Below are positions 31,616 to 43,254 of a DNA stretch of 64,000 bases, piece by piece (within the stretch, counting starts at the first letter, position 1; each line of letters opens with the position of its first letter). Source of the DNA: Rhabditoides inermis (Eukaryota; Nematoda; Chromadorea; Rhabditida; Rhabditidae). The notes under the pieces are model-generated. The model was not told where the DNA came from and did no database searches. It saw only the letters and a list, made by a program, of their open reading frames with translations. The stretch lies in assembly GCA_963966185.1 (NCBI GenBank), contig CAWZYM010000283.1, positions 2,948,501 to 3,012,500 of the forward strand, in the 5' to 3' direction. The position numbers were made by a program, and so were the translations under genes.

Positions 31616-34237
31616 TGACTTGACGAACGCGATGGCAGCGTCGCTGAGCACCCGTAGGAGGGGTGTGGGTGCGGCGAGAAACAGAGAGACGGCGTTTGCC
31701 TCACCGACAGCACTGCAAGAGAGCAGTTCACATTTCTCCAATTCTCCAGTTCACATCGCCCATTCGTGCCACTCGTGCGCCATGGCGATTTTGCACTGGC
31801 TATCGAGCAGTTCACTGTTCACATGGGCTCAACTTCAAGTGTTTAAATCCGGAATCGTTATAGCTGAATATGACTTCACGTTCATGGGTAGCAACCAGAT
31901 TCCCATATATAATTCTAGCATGATGCGTGATCTTGAATTTCGATCTTGATCTGATAGTACACAAGTATATCATACAGAGTTACAGAGATATATCATGCCC
32001 TTGATTTGTACACTTTCGCTGGAACGTGAAAAATATAACGATAGCGTGAGCGAAAATAACTTCAAATTGACTAATACAAAATCCTAGGTACTACCCCGTG
32101 CATAACATACATGTTGTGATACTTCAACCCTTTCCTTTTCCTTCTCTCAATACCCTTAAAACACGCGATTCTCTGTAGCGGTAGCGAGTATCACCAAAGT
32201 GAGTCATGTGATAAAACGTCTCTCCGCTACTCCGTTTGATTCGCACAATACACTGGTTCACAGCGACCCACCCCACCACAAATGCTTCGAGTCGCTAAAT
32301 GTCATAGAACACCCTACAATTTTCCATGGCTTAATTCGTAAATCACATTTCACATGTTAGTCTTTCACGAACACATTTCACTCTTCTACAAATACGCGAC
32401 GCTTTCTTCCCATTCCCTTTCGCCTTTTCTCACACACTCGCATTCACGAACGACTACAAAATATGAGCGAGACATGCGAGTTTTCGAGTGCACGTAATAC
32501 GTCGACAAGACAGTTGAATGTCAGTGAATTGCAACTTACAAACATATAATATGTTTCTGTGAGATAAGAATTCGCAAAATAAAATGAATATATTAATTTC
32601 ACAAAGATCCAGAATTCAAAAAATAAATAACAACTCACGTGCTGGTCTGTTCGCTGCTGCGCATCAACTGGCGGCGGTGGTAGCTGAAATGAATCAATAA
32701 TCAATCGATACATTCACAGTACACCTTACATGACAACTGCCCAAAGGCGCACTTGCACATTGCACAAAACTCATTGTGTCGATGAAAAGATCATAATAAA
32801 CGTGTAACTTGTAATATTGTATATTATTGATTGATTATCACATGCCTGAAGTCGTTCTGGAGGGCTGGCGTGCACGTCTTGGCCGAGTCGAAGGCGAGTA
32901 CAAAGTCGATCAAGCGGGCGAGTTGGCGGACCAACGCCTGCAATCGATCGATATTGAGAGGCATCGATCGATATTGAGAGGCATCGATCGATATTGTTCC
33001 GTAAATACTTACTGTCCTTGTCCACACTCTCCTACGTACATCCGTAAAAAGAAGCTCTTTCTTTCTTTTGTTTCTCCCAGTGTATTATATGTATGATTCG
33101 CATCATCTCAATTTTTTTCGACTTTCGCTAGTTTACTGTTGTCCACATTATTTCCAGATAACTATGTTCATCACTTGATCAATGCCTTCAGCTTCGCAAA
33201 TTGATCATGACGTGTGAAACAAACGTTTTTTTTCTCTCAATAATCTACTTCATGCGAACAGTGATTGCAATATTTCTTGCTAGGCAAGTACCTAGAGGTA
33301 CGTAAAAAGTTAGATTAGTAGAAAACCACATTCACATTCGTAGTGACATGTGTCAATTGAATCCGTAGTCAGCGATCCCACCAAAGTGGAACACCTTACA
33401 CTCTCGAGAATTGAATATTCAAAGACCGAGCGACACGTGACATACAATTTACAGATTAGAATGTTCAAGTGGCAATACAATTTGTTCGCTTTTTGTATAC
33501 AAATTGAACAAACTAAAAACAGTACCTGTTTCGAGTCGAGTTGTTCTTCGGGCGGCAGCGGTCCGGCGCACAACTCCCATAACAATTGGGGAAGGAGCTG
33601 GAATGGTGAAGTAAACGTATTATACGTTTCAAAGATGTTTTTTTCTTATTATCACAACGTAACATTGAAGTAATTTACAAAGTTTGGAGACTTTTTCACA
33701 TCGATAACTACCTGTTCGATCTGCAGGCTGAGATTGTAGTAGGAGTGGATGCGCGCCACCATGATCCGCACTGAAATCAATCGATCGATCAATCGATGAA
33801 CCAATCAATAAGGCACCTATCCGCTCGGCGCGCTCGAACGCCTGCTGATCGTCGGGGTTCTGCAGAGTGTAGCGCACCTCATCCGTGGCGCCCTACAAAC
33901 GCATAGTATACTCATATGGCATATAATACAATGAAACTAACAACATTACAATACGCTCACCTTTCCGTACTGCTCCACATCGCGCAGCACCTGTTCGGCT
34001 CTCGCCAGTAGCTGCTCACTGTGTTCGAACAGAAGACGCTCCGACTCCGACGGAATCGAATGCTCGAAATCCAGGAACACCTAGCAAAACGCGTTTTGTA
34101 CATTTCAGCGCAATAATATACGTTTCAGATACTGAAAGTCCAACCTCGACAAAGTCGATCTTGTGCTGGGTGTTGTCGCAGGTGTTGCGCAGCACGGAGC
34201 GCACCACGTCGCCACACGACGTCGCCCCGCCCGTCAT
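29399..34237 (-). CDS. CYRI: CYRI/FAM49 family protein (Rac1-binding, CYFIP-related)
   Basis: Twelve exons add up to 329 aa, close to the 320-odd aa of animal CYRI: 34145-34237, 33961-34080, 33817-33892, 33712-33770, 33526-33597, 32846-32937, 32639-32683, 31620-31712, 31448-31504, 30275-30350, 29810-29926, 29399-29488. Family landmarks appear in order: FLDFEHSIPSESE, RIDFVLAF-like LIDFVLAFDSAK, QNDFSYHRRQLM (the Arg-Arg pair corresponds to the Rac-binding residues), PTPLLRVLSDA, NTTDTLAAVA, RVMVGAVIVFDHV and the C-terminal LLNALRYTTKHLNESTTPKS. CYRI proteins bind active Rac1 and restrain the WAVE/Scar complex at the plasma membrane. The N-terminus is MTGG rather than MG, so the usual Gly2 myristoylation may be missing or an upstream exon unseen. 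Intron 6 begins with GC. Confidence 0.93.
29690..29809. repeat. Polypyrimidine low-complexity tract in CYRI intron
   Basis: (CCCTCCCT/CTCT) mixture ending at the donor of exon 11; it creates long spurious frames on both strands. Confidence 0.9.
31540..31611. repeat. (GA)n microsatellite in CYRI intron
   Basis: About 35 uninterrupted GA units adjoining the donor of exon 8. Another pure CT run is at 30700-30738, between exons 9 and 10. Confidence 0.97.
32943..32998. repeat. 20-bp tandem repeat in CYRI intron
   Basis: ATCGATCGATATTGAGAGGC repeated nearly three times just upstream of exon 6. Confidence 0.9.
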
Positions 34238-34684
34238 ACCTATGTAAACAAACAGGTGAACAAGTAAACAAACGGGTAAACAAGAGTGTGAATTGGGGGG
34301 ACAAAGAGAAAACGAAAGAAACCCAGCCGAAATCTGGTAGGGCGGAAGCTAACAGCTGAGCGGTCGATGACGCATCGCGCAATGATGAGGCTCCGCCCAC
34401 TCGGCTCCCGAAATATGCAAGCTGACCGCGATTGCAACGCAACTCGCGCGCGCTCACTCTTCATTCAGACTTGGAACAGTTCCGAAAATTGAGTTATGAA
34501 GAGACGTTTTCTTTGGTATGCATGGTTACCTAAATCATGTATCACCCGTGTAATGTGATAATATCACTCGCTGGTGAGTGGCATGCCCCGCCTCCGAGAA
34601 AGAAAGGCGAGGGTGAGAGCAAGCAAGCGAGAGCGCACAGTATATGCCCGCCAGCCAACCCCCTTTCTCTACTCCTGAAAAGTG

Positions 34685-36768
34685 ATGGACACTAAAGAAT
34701 GTGAGGTTTATCTAAAAATATTCGAAATCAGCGATTCACCTGACTATTTGAACGAATGGATCATTTTCCCCATTATTGTTGTGGTGAGCTTCACAAACTT
34801 TTTTTCTTATTGTCCTTTCTCTTGCTCAGGTCGCTTTCATAAGTTTAATACTGGAATATATGTCTGTGTATTATTTACTACGATCAACTACTATGAACAA
34901 CTGCTTCGGACGGCTTACATTATTCCACCATTTTTCCGGAGGCACAGTGTGCGCTATATTCATTCTATTCTCATTACCAATACACGAACTGTTAGTTTCT
35001 TACTGCAGCACTGTTTTACCGAGTGTTATCTAGGCACTACACATGTAATCTATACCAATGGAACAAGATATTCGCAACAATTCTACACATAGCCTGGATA
35101 AATAACGTTTGCCTCAACGGGTTCATATCCCTCAATAGGTAATCTACAAGCATAAAGCAATTCTATCACTATTTATAGGTGTGTGGCCATTCTGTCGCCC
35201 ATACTCTATAAGGAAATATTCAACAACTATAGTACTCCCATTATTCTGTCAGTGGTTCTCACAGCTAGCTTAGCCGTGCACTATAGCATTCTTTTCGGAG
35301 GTGAGAAAATCGAACACGAATTCAAATTGCGATCACGAATCCATTTCCAGACGACGCGGGTATTCTAGTCGACTTCAAAACCTACACATTGAATTTCGTG
35401 AACAATTGCGACGAGAGTTCCACTTGTATCATATCGGCAGTTGTCAAGGGAAGCACCGTCATCTTTGTGATAGCAGTTGACGTCATCGCAGCTGTGCTAT
35501 TGCGCATCTTTGAAAGGGTAAATAACAACATGAATCAAAATGCGTATCTGCATTTTTTGTTGCTTTTATGTTATTAATCTCGCCATGTTTTCACTTGTCT
35601 CAGTACATTCAAATGGGATTATTTGAATACGACTATGCCATTTTCACCAAATGCGCACGAATTAAAAACGCGTGCGAACCATCAGTTCAATTTTACAGAA
35701 ACGAGTAAAAACAGTGAAGCGGTCTGCCAAATCTGACGTCGACAAGTTATTCATCAAGCAAGTGGTCGTCAACAACGTCACTTTTATATTGTCAAATGTG
35801 TCTTTCCAATCTGTACAGGTAGTAAATAAGTGTCGTTATGTTTTGTAGTCACTCTTTACAGGTTTTTCGTGTTTCCAATCCAGTCGCGATATTTATACTC
35901 TCATCGCTAGTTTGGCTTCTGTCTTTCGCCGTGCAAGGGTGAGTTTCTAACTAACACGAAGCTTGAAAAAATCCTTAATTAATAGTTCACGTCACCAGAC
36001 ATTACTTTAACACGATTAGTCGTGATGTGAATGTGAGTTGCAAAACTGCAACTAAATAGTTTAAAAAAGGTAATTTACGTGCTACCATGCATTTATTGAA
36101 AGTGAACGCAATGATATCCCTGAAATGTGATCCGTAACACAATAACAGTCGTTCTCGCATGTTGCTGATAAATGGTATTTGCCCCATTTGCAACAACCGG
36201 TATGTAATGGTGTAATGCATTACCCGTTATTTATTTCCCGTTTATTCAATTCATCACGTAGTATCACCTGCACTGAACTCTTTCCGAGACAACACTATGA
36301 TATTCTGTGCAGAAACATTGTAGAGGTCATTGATGTTCGCTATATTCAAAACGTCAGATCACCTTCCCGGGCTACTCTCGGCAGAACATATAAACCTTAT
36401 TTCCTACCGCGCAGAGTTCAGAACGCTTCAGTCTCTTTTTATAAATAATGTTATGATATGTTGTTAACCGTTGACTTCCTTCCTCATGATGTTTGAAAAA
36501 AAGATAAATATCTCTTCAGAGTGAATATTGGTTTCAGTAATTTCTAAAATATGAGGCTCATAATCAAAAGTGGTGACATACATTAATACAGTACAATTCG
36601 TTAAAATATTGTATATGTCCTTTTATACGATCATTTTACCTTTGTAGATTCGCTTTTCTCTACTTCAACCGTGACGTCACTCTGCTCGGGAACGGGAAGA
36701 GGGGAAAGACAGTCGACATATGCATATTGCCCACCACCCCGCAAACGAAAAGTCAACCCGGAGTATGA
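34685..36768 (+). CDS. Serpentine receptor, second family (srx/srg-like), 323 aa
   Basis: Eight exons in phase: 34685-34783, 34830-34990, 35034-35138, 35179-35300, 35351-35517, 35699-35818, 35862-35938, 36648-36768. The product starts MDTKECEVYLKIFEIS and has seven hydrophobic segments. After TM3 it has GFISLNRCVAILSPILYKEI, the NR..P..Y pattern seen at this place in srx/srg/sru-type nematode receptors, and SLVWLLSFAVQGFAFLYFN spans TM7. N-glycosylation sites (NNVT, SNVS) lie in a predicted loop. The last intron is 709 bp; all others are 40-180 bp. An AATAAA at 36772-36777 directly follows the stop. It is divergent from CYRI with a 447-bp shared upstream region. Family placement is tentative; receptor identity is firmer. 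Confidence 0.78.
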
Positions 36769-36771
36769 TTG

Positions 36772-36777
36772 AATAAA
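36772..36777 (+). terminator. Poly(A) signal of the srx/srg-like receptor gene
   Basis: AATAAA four bases after the stop codon at 36766-36768. Confidence 0.6.
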
Positions 36778-36869
36778 TGAATTAGTAAAAGGATATGATT
36801 TTGTTCTTGAAGATTACCGTAGGACAAAAAACTGTTTTATTCCCATAAAATTACATTATGGGAACAATT

Positions 36870-37190
36870 GCTTCTTTTCCTTAGGATTACGGTAGGAAAG
36901 TAATTTCATGTGCTTCTTTTTCTTTTCCTTATTATTACGGTAAGAGAATAATTTGACGTGCTCCTTTCCCTTAGAATTACGGTAGGAGAATAGTTTGACG
37001 TGCTTCTTTCCCTTAGAATTACGGTAAGAGAATAATTTGACCTGCTTCTTTCCCTTAGAATTACGGTAGGAGAATAAATTGACGTGCTTCTTTCCCTTTC
37101 TTAGAATTACGGTAGGAGAATAATTTGACATGTTTCTTCCCCTTAGAATTACGGTAGGAGAATAAAATGACCTGCTTTGTTCCTCTTTTC
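36870..37190. repeat. 42-bp minisatellite, about 7.5 units
   Basis: Units of 42 bp with core TTAGAATTACGGTAGGAGAA are spaced exactly 42 bp in the centre, with a few indels at the edges. On the minus strand the array is open and would encode 14-residue repeats of the type NSKGKKHVKLFSYR. This follows from 42 being divisible by three and does not alone show a gene. Confidence 0.88.
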
Positions 37191-37199
37191 ATGTGATGA

Positions 37200-38315
37200 A
37201 AACTTAGTTTGACCTGTTGGATTTCGACCAAAATTGGTTTGTCGGAATCAATATGAAAACTAAATTAGCACTTCTTAAATTCCCATCTTGCCGCACCCAA
37301 ATGTCAAAGTGCTGTATTACCCCCAACCATTCACACACCACACACCAGCGAAATAAAAAGAATGGGAGAGAAGGTGAAGGGAGAGGAGGGAGACAGGGTG
37401 TGGGACAGAAGAGAGGAGAGCAGAGAGAATGGAGAGGCTTATAGGCTCAAGGATTGCCGCGTATAATTTATGCACCACTACGCGAGAGATGCGTGTTCAA
37501 TAGCCCTCGATAATCGCTCGTAAGACCCTCTGCCACTATAACTTAACAACAATTACGCCACTCGGTCTCACTTTCGCCCTCACTTTTCTTGTCTCACAGC
37601 ACAGCACATCACAGTCGCAGAAAACACTTCGTAGACATATCGTTCCTATTTTCGTTCTTCTCCATCCGTTTCTTTCTATTGAATCCACTGGTTTCCCGCC
37701 CACCCACCATTCAATCTAGGTTGGGCTCCGAAAAAAACGAAAAAATAAGAGAGCGGTCTGTCTCACGAATGCGCACATCTTGCGTACTTTTTTGTTTAGT
37801 GGTGCCAATGTCTTCGAAACGAAATCGTCGTTGTTCGAGATGGTAGTGTCCTTTTTCCTTGTAGTCGTTTCCGCCTCAATCATGCCCCCCAACATCCGGT
37901 CTCCTTGGTAAACGCTCGCTCACAATGCCTAGTCGTGTCGTGGCAATCACCATTTTCCGCACCCCAACCGCCCCGCTTGTTCATTCAAAAGAGCCTGCAG
38001 GCTTTTAGCTGGAAGGATTTTCTCGTCGCTTTGTTCCGCATTCAGCTCACTGAATATCACTTCTCATTCGACATTCAGAGAGTGAGAGGATGCTGCTAAC
38101 TATAGTGACTATCCTCTATCCATCAGCTGTGTCGCTCGCTAATAATCCTCGCTATGCGCGCTCTCTTCCGCGCGCGCACTCTCTCACAGTGTCGCGCATC
38201 TGCGCTCTCACCATTCATTGCACTGTTTACTCCCGTCCGGAAGTAATTTCCAATTTCGTTTTCATCGAAGCTCCGCGTACTCGCATTTCTTAGCGAGGTG
38301 GAGTGAGAAAAGCGT

Positions 38316-38378
<63 letters not shown>

Positions 38379-38599
38379 GGAGGGAGGGAGGGAGAGAGAG
38401 AAAGAGAAAGGAGAGAATGAGAGAGAGAATCCATATTTGATAGAGTGAGTCCACTTCTCGAGGATGCCACTTTATGCGTCATCGTAGGTACTACGTGTGT
38501 ATACCATTCTTCAGACAAAGACGTTTGTGTTCTTGCTACCACTAACAGCGAAGGCCACCTGTCCTTTTGTGCATCCGTCTCGCTCTTTTGACACCTGAT

Positions 38600-38656
<57 letters not shown>

Positions 38657-38766
38657 GTGCCATATTTGTGTAGCTGTCCGAGCATTTCTCGCATTTCAAG
38701 GAGAGAGAGAGGCTCCGGCAAACAAACTGGCAGCAGTCACTGGCTGTCAACCCGCGCCGAATGGCA

Positions 38767-38829
<63 letters not shown>

Positions 38830-40006
38830 TCCCTCCCTCTCTCTCTTTCTCTTTCTCTTTCTTTCTCTCTTTCTCTCTCTCTCTCCATTTCATTTGCGAC
38901 GTCCCTCTTCCGAATTCAAAACAACCCTAATTCGCTTTGTTTGGGGGAGGATGTAACGACGCTAGTTTCGATCAGTTTCCTAACATTCCTTCACAATTGT
39001 GATATGATTCATGAGTGTTCAATGCGCAGTCGTTGCCCATGATAGTCCAAAATGTCACCGTTTGCGCACTGATTTAACGCTTCTTATCGTAAACCCTAAA
39101 TCCGCCTCTCTCTCCAACACAGCTCTTACGTTTTGTGATTGTCAAAAATCGAAGTGCGATGGATACTTCAATGTTGCCATCCTTTCCCATTCTCCATTGC
39201 GATTTCTCTCTCATACTCTTTTTTATGTGAACATTCCACTGGTCACTGATCTGCAATGTTTCTTATCTTTCCGGCAGTCTTTTCTCCCACTCAAGATCAA
39301 GCACTCGAATCATTCATGCGTGAAAAGAGAACGGAAGAGGAAGAGAGAAGAAGTCGAGAGATAAGTGTGAAATAAGTGGGCCAGTATATTCTTGAAATCT
39401 TTCTGACAATGAGTATGAGTTTGTGACTTATACACATCTCACATCTGACTAATGCTAATAATTTGTTTACTTTTCTCTTTTGAAATTATCATTCACTTTT
39501 AGTGAAGTAGAGAAACTTCGCGAAAATTGGACGCATTGATAGTAATAACATTGACATTGACACTGACATTGCTGTTTCAAATTACAATGCTTCTCAAACG
39601 TAACGTTTTTTTTCGCTGTGATAGTAACCCGCAGAGTACGCCACCCACGAGCGCATTATTGCTAAAATAGACGAGAGATGTCGTTGGAACATCGTTGGGC
39701 TATGGTGTAGTGTCATAGTCTTCCTTCGACCCCCTCCGCAGAGTAATCTCTTGAATGGGGGATGACCTTTACCTTTACCTTTACCATAGTCATCTTATTT
39801 CCAGTGAAATCGTCTCGTATCTCCAATATCGTGTCTATAGTTCACCAATTCATTTTTTCTTCTTCTTTTCTTCTTCTTTATTTTCCGCTTCCCCACTTGA
39901 AACTATAGCGTATCTTTTTCTGTTTGTTTGTTTCTTCTTTTTCCGTTTCTTCCTACTTATACCCTAGTCATTTCCTCCCATTTCCTCGCTTGGAACTTTT
40001 AATATC
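37200..40006. other. Gene-poor stretch with GA/CT microsatellites
   Basis: No exon chain could be assembled. Simple repeats lie at 38316-38410 (GA), 38603-38650 (CT) and 38767-38890 (CT). The long Arg/Glu or Ser/Leu frames here are products of these repeats. Confidence 0.7.
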
Positions 40007-40734
40007 ATGTTCATAACCTTGCTTGTTGTGTGTCAGGATATAGCGAATCTGATTGATTAATTAATTGATTGTGTCAGTCAGCATCCTTGTTTGCAGCCGT
40101 GTCTTCCCTTCCTCTCTTCCCTCTTCCGCCGGCGTTCACACTCGCCGGCCTACTTCTGATCATCTACAGCCTCGTGCTACTCAAGTGCATGTGAGTCGCA
40201 TACTAGTGACAATTTACTATTACAATATTTTCTAATAGGAAAAATAATAATGAAGAGACACAGGAATCTGTATCAAACATCTAGCTACTTATGGAGGGCG
40301 CTTACTGCTTTCGTGTTTTCATTTACGCATAACCCTCACGATTTTCTTCAGATTTCAGTTTTGCTTTGTGGATTAGCCCCTCGAAATCGGCTCTTTTGAC
40401 TGATTATCACAACTATTACATTGAAATGTCACACTCGATTCCTGTGAGTGTTAATTAGAGCGCACACGTAACACATTTACGAGACATTTGTGTACTGTGA
40501 AGGTCATATCAGTAAAACAAGTCGTAAATTTGAATACCTAAGTGTGACGAAACTGATGACTACTGTAATCGGTTCAAAAAATTCAAAAAAAAATTGTGAA
40601 TCATCATTTTCAGTCTCCTGGGATCTGCTGGTACCACAATGCTCTTCGCACTTTTCAACCTCTTTGTCGCAGTTTTCGGATTCTTCATTTTCGATATTTT
40701 CCCAAAAAGAATATCCGAGAAATCTACGCAATAA
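40007..40734 (+). CDS. Small membrane protein, 79 aa, unrecognised
   Basis: The last two exons are well supported. The exon at 40097-40190 encodes PPAFTLAGLLLIIYSLVLLK, a membrane segment. Exon 40614-40734 encodes TTMLFALFNLFVAVFGFFIF, then a basic/polar tail ending SEKSTQ and TAA. The junction TGCAT + T keeps the frame. A first exon ATG TTC ATA ACC TTG CTT GTT GTG T (40007-40031), joined by a GTCAGG donor, would give a third hydrophobic segment at the N-terminus. This start is a guess, and longer 5' exons are possible. AATAAA motifs overlap and follow the stop. Two-pass membrane topology is likely; no family is recognised. Confidence 0.55.
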
Positions 40735-40739
40735 AATAA

Positions 40740-42690
40740 ATCCAAAATGTCTTCTAACATACGAGTATGTCAATAAAAGCTTTGATCTTTGGTCTGATTC
40801 TCAAACTACTGACACGCAGGAAAATATTTGAAAACAACAACATTCGACCGATGCGTCGAAGAATTCAAAACAAATTACAAATATATATAGAAAACGCGTT
40901 AAAACTGTAATGGCTATTTAATGGCTATTTTGTTTTTCGAGTAATGGCTATTTTGTTTTCCGATACAGACAATTTGTATACTTTGTAAATGTTTTTCCTA
41001 TTTCATGTTTTATTTTTATCATCATTTTTCAAGCGTTTGAATCTTCACACATATTTGCACTTTTCTTGTTTTGCATTTATGAAGTGAATGATTAGCGAAA
41101 AAACTAACGTTATCCTAACATCGATTTGTGAAAAAACAGGTGTAATTACAAGAAACGTAAACAACCAATGTTTTCACAAATTTCAAGTGTATTTGCGAAT
41201 TTCTTTGAAAACTCACTTTTGCAAGCTGCCGGCGGATCAGGTCGGGAGACGACTTGACAAATGCGTATTTCGCGCAACATCCTTTAGGATACGGTTTAGA
41301 GCGACATTGTTATCAGCTAATCGATATGCTTATATTTAGTTTATTACATGATTACGGAATGCTATCCAATAATTAATATGTTTTAACAAACTTTAAACTT
41401 TTATCGCGTGCGCAACGTTAACATTTGTGTTTACAGGAATTGTTGTAGATACAATTATTATCACAATTTACGAGTCGATATTAGGATGATATTTCATAAT
41501 GTGTCTAATAATAAAAATACATAATTCACTTGCACAAAACACAATGTTAGATGTGATAGTGATTGTGTCTACGTATTCGGAAACAGCTGTTTTCCTTTAC
41601 AAAGAAAAATTGTCACTGTTCATTCGTTGAAGAGTACAAGCGTTCTGAAAAGTTCAATTCACCTTTTACAGACTTCAAGGTGATTTTCATTTCTAATATG
41701 TCTGATAGTTTACGTGATTTATCCCACTTTTCCTCCCACACAGAATTATACACTAGTGAAATGGTAATGTGAAAAGGGTATTTGGTTATTGCTCCCACCG
41801 GTGCGTCGCAACGTTCAAAAATCTGCTAGACAATTTCTTCCATAGGAATATGCGGCCTTGATCCATCCTCGAGCGCGCGAGTTTTCTGGTCCACGTTGCT
41901 TCTAATATCGAACTTTCTCGAACTTCTTGCGTCCCTTTGTGCATACTTATTTACTGATCGTGAAATCCGAGAAATCCGCGATTGGGATGGTTTGAAACAA
42001 AAGCGCCCAGTGTTTGAAAAACAGTGTATAGAAAAAATATTATATTCTTTTTTCTTATTGCTTCAACACTTTTTTTTACAAGATCGAAGTGATGTAATAT
42101 GCGTGGAAAAAATCTGTGACGCTGTGGCGCAATTAGAATATTTTTTGTGATGTTCTGATATCTGTTAGTAATAACAGAGCTTATCTCATTCTCATGAGTG
42201 ATTGCACATCGTTACGCAAGCACGAATCGTGGATATTCAAAAAAAAACGTGTACTGAACGCGGTGTTCCCAATTTCGTAACGGCGTAACGGCTTAGTGAT
42301 ATTAAATACATGACAGCATCTGCTACATACCACGGCAGTAGTGTACACTTTATTCTTTGATCGCGTCAAACCTCGCTTATTTGATTTTTGATCGCCAGCA
42401 TGTGATCCGCGTTTTTACTCGCTATCCTGCAGCTCGCAAAATGCACAAACCGTGACATCCGACCACAATCCACGTGATGATAAGCTACCAAATTAGAAAG
42501 TAAGAGGGGGGAAACAGACAGGGAGAGCAGCAAGAAAGCCAAAAATCCCCCCTTCAAACCACCGTATTTTGTGTGCAAGATGGTTGGTGTGGTCTGAATC
42601 ATTTTTCCAGTGTTGAATTATTCTAGTGAAATGCGGGGCGGATTAGCAAAGTAATACCGGAACACACTGCATTATGCCGCTATACTACTT
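40740..42690. other. A+T-rich intergenic region
   Basis: No gene is supported. An open frame at 41896-42150 lacks recognisable features. A short direct repeat, TAATGGCTATTT, occurs at 40910-40960. Confidence 0.5.
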
Positions 42691-42697
42691 TGAATTA

Positions 42698-43188
42698 TCT
42701 TTTAAAAGTACTTCCGTAAAAAGTGTTGTTTGTGTTAACCTGATTCAAGAAAAGCGCATGCATATATTATTAATTTTCGAAAAATCAAATCGTAAACACC
42801 TGAACATGAAAACTAACACAAACTTGCTCTTTCAAACGAATATAGAATAGTTACACGTAACATTCAGAATAATACGATTGTTTTGTTTATTCAGTGTTTT
42901 TTTTTGCGGAAACGAAAAATACATACTGTTTATCAATAAAATAATATGTTAATCGTGATGTTGTTTGACTCAATGTTTCAGGTGTAAAAATGTCAAAAAA
43001 ATAAAACATGGTATTATTCAACATTAATTATTCAAAAATTATTCAACGTTTTGAAAGAGCAAGTTTGTGTTAGTTTTCATGTTCAGGTGTTTACGATTTG
43101 ATTTTTCGAAAATTAATAATATATGCATGCGCTTTTCTTGAATCAGGTTAACACAAACAACACTTTTTACGGAAGTACTTTTAAAAGA
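42698..43188. repeat. Inverted-repeat module, divergent relative of the 14280 module
   Basis: Arms of roughly 150 bp share blocks such as AAAAGCGCATGCATATATTA and AAACACCTGAACATGAAAAC in mirror orientation. The outer sequence ATTATCTTTTAAAAG is also mirrored, so the exact outer limit could be a few bases further out. Confidence 0.85.
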
Positions 43189-43254
43189 TAATATATGTCC
43201 TTTTGTTGAATTTCATAGAAATTTTCTCTCTCGTCTTCATACATGTAACATGTT

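Noticed and set aside
31246..31815. 189-codon minus-strand frame
   Set aside because: It spans two CYRI exons, their introns and a GA microsatellite in the wrong frame; the CYRI reading explains the conserved parts.
35986..36010. Short last exon (ending in TLL and a stop) for the second receptor gene
   Set aside because: The exon at 36648-36768 completes TM7, gives the usual family length and is followed by AATAAA.
36856..37131. A 91-aa repeat protein on the minus strand
   Set aside because: Explained by a 42-bp minisatellite whose period is divisible by three; no start or splice context.
38123..38956. Arg/Glu-rich and Ser/Leu-rich frames
   Set aside because: They are translations of GA/CT microsatellites on both strands.
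41896..42150. 84-codon plus-strand frame
   Set aside because: No domain, splice context or compositional support; A+T-rich surroundings make chance frames of this size likely.
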